Below are positions 63,240-64,000 of a DNA stretch of 64,000 bases, piece after piece. Both the position numbers and the translations under genes were made by a program. Origin of the DNA: Balanoglossus misakiensis. Lineage: Eukaryota; Hemichordata. Positions within the stretch are counted from its first letter, which is position 1. Every line of letters starts with the position of its first letter. Under the pieces are notes generated by a model that saw only the letters and a program-made list of their open reading frames with translations, did not search any database and was not told the DNA's origin. The DNA is taken from contig CM082579.2 of NCBI GenBank assembly GCA_040954595.2, positions 7,874,001 through 7,938,000 of the forward strand, in the 5' to 3' direction.

Positions 63240-63547
63240 GACAGTTTACGCGACACTATAGGCGCGTGACGTCCGCGGAGGAAAAAGTTTTTGTTTGTTA
63301 ACAGCGGATGTTGGATGTAAATAGCGAGACAGAGAATGCGTGACCGGGTCGTCTAGTTTATGCATATTAAGCAACGCAGCGAGAAGTCATTGTGTGAACG
63401 GCTAGTCACTGGGACAGTGTAGTAGTACTAATCACAGCCGTTGACATCCCCCGTCGCACATTCCAGGCGATTTCGTCCGTCTCTCCCTCCCCAGTCGCGG
63501 GGCTTCGGCCGTCAAACGAAATCAACATAGTCGTACTCGGGGATAGT
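63240..63547 (+). promoter_or_regulatory. CpG-rich 5' region of the Mastermind-like gene
   Basis: GC content and CpG frequency rise clearly from about 63225 to the ATG. A TGACGTCC (CRE-like half site) lies at 63267-63274. This is probably the core promoter and 5' UTR, but I cannot place the start site. Confidence 0.4.
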
Positions 63548-63856
63548 ATGGGGGATTACGTGTCCCCCAAACGTAGAGCGATCGTGGACCGTCTTCGAAA
63601 GCGGATCGAGTTATGCAGAAGACACCACAACATTTGCCAGGCTCGCTATGATCGCACTCAGTCCAGTCGGTTCGACCAAGAAGCCCACGAAACCTTCCTG
63701 CTCCACCAGCGGGTCTTGGACTCTCGGGCCAAGAAGCAAAACAAAGGACTGAAACAAGAAGGCGGGCAGCACAAGGGGAACTCGCGATGCGACGGCAGCA
63801 ACTCTGCTGGCACGGGAAACGAAGCCAACAATCACTTACGGAATCAACTGCTGACG
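63548..63856 (+). CDS. MAML-like: Mastermind-like protein, first coding exon (partial gene)
   Basis: 103 codons from ATG 63548 to a GTAAGC donor at 63857 (phase 0). The gene continues beyond the window. Residues about 7-70 form the MamL N-terminal domain: SPKRRAIVDRLRKRIELCRR, then HH-x2-C-x-ARYD, and a second helical part ending HQRVLDSRAKKQNKG. Known: this basic kinked helix binds the groove between the Notch intracellular domain and CSL (RBPJ) and recruits p300 through later regions. Vertebrate MAML genes likewise code only this domain in exon 1. The Asn/Gly/Ser-rich end of the exon is typical of the disordered remainder. Confidence 0.88.
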
Positions 63857-64000
63857 GTAAGCCCCACTATTATGCATATCTATTATTCTTCAAAGTGTTC
63901 TTTTATTGTCAAGCTGATCAGCCAGGTCCCCGGTCTGCTCGCTCCGCGCTAGCAGGGCTGCCCCCCCCCCCCCTCTCCGCTCCGAAGGCGACCGAAATCC
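63857..64000 (+). other. Start of Mastermind-like intron 1
   Basis: Intron sequence after the GTAAGC donor, with a run of about 13 Cs at 63961-63973. The next exon is outside the window. Confidence 0.6.

Larger units (their letters stand above)
58152..63240. other. Long non-coding interval
   Basis: About 5 kb in which I find no exon with convincing splice sites or protein similarity. Open frames up to about 130 codons exist on both strands but carry no recognisable motif. It contains a CATA/CA microsatellite (59676-59744) and a strong hairpin (62413-62454). Confidence 0.4.

Overview
The window reads as genomic DNA from an invertebrate deuterostome. An amphioxus-like cephalochordate is my best guess, but it is not proven. 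The reasons are animal GT-AG introns of a few hundred bases, a large mosaic of extracellular modules joined mainly by phase-1 introns, FAXDC2-type and Mastermind-type genes, CR1/L2-like LINE remnants, and many short microsatellites. A hemichordate or mollusc cannot be excluded. All gene models were built by hand from splice sites, reading phase and domain motifs.

Region 1 (675-43699, minus strand) holds one gene. Eighteen exons splice into a single 5,016-nt frame, about 1,671 residues. The order is signal peptide, VWA, C-type lectin, EGF, ephrin-receptor-like, two Sushi, four EGF-type modules, pentraxin, seven EGF, SEA, ephrin-receptor-like, one membrane helix and a 221-residue cytoplasmic tail rich in tyrosine motifs. 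The ectodomain resembles SVEP1, but this version is membrane-anchored and looks like a signalling receptor. Its intron 2, which splits the lectin domain, is 32.1 kb long and nearly all of it is a satellite.

Region 2 (10685-41923, with an inverted tail to about 42236) is that satellite: about 355 copies of an 88-bp unit. It has higher-order structure, including a 50-unit block of 4,297 bp present twice in tandem and a 27-unit block of 2,359 bp present twice. About 3.5 inverted, diverged units close the right end. (CATA)n and CA/CG-rich microsatellites flank both ends.

Region 3 (45337-52977, plus strand) holds two tandem genes of the fatty-acid hydroxylase/sterol desaturase superfamily, FAXDC2-like. 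They have five coding exons each, identical intron phases and intact histidine boxes. The first lacks the C-terminal tail that the second keeps.

Region 4 (about 54.4-58.2 kb, minus strand) has a short unrecognised candidate gene with a promoter-like cluster (CCAAT, GTCACGTGAC), two clean coding exons and several duplicated cassette exons. A tandem array of about 126-139 bp lies among them.

Region 5 (58.2-63.5 kb) is mostly non-coding. A Mastermind-like (Notch co-activator) gene begins at 63548 and runs off the right edge.
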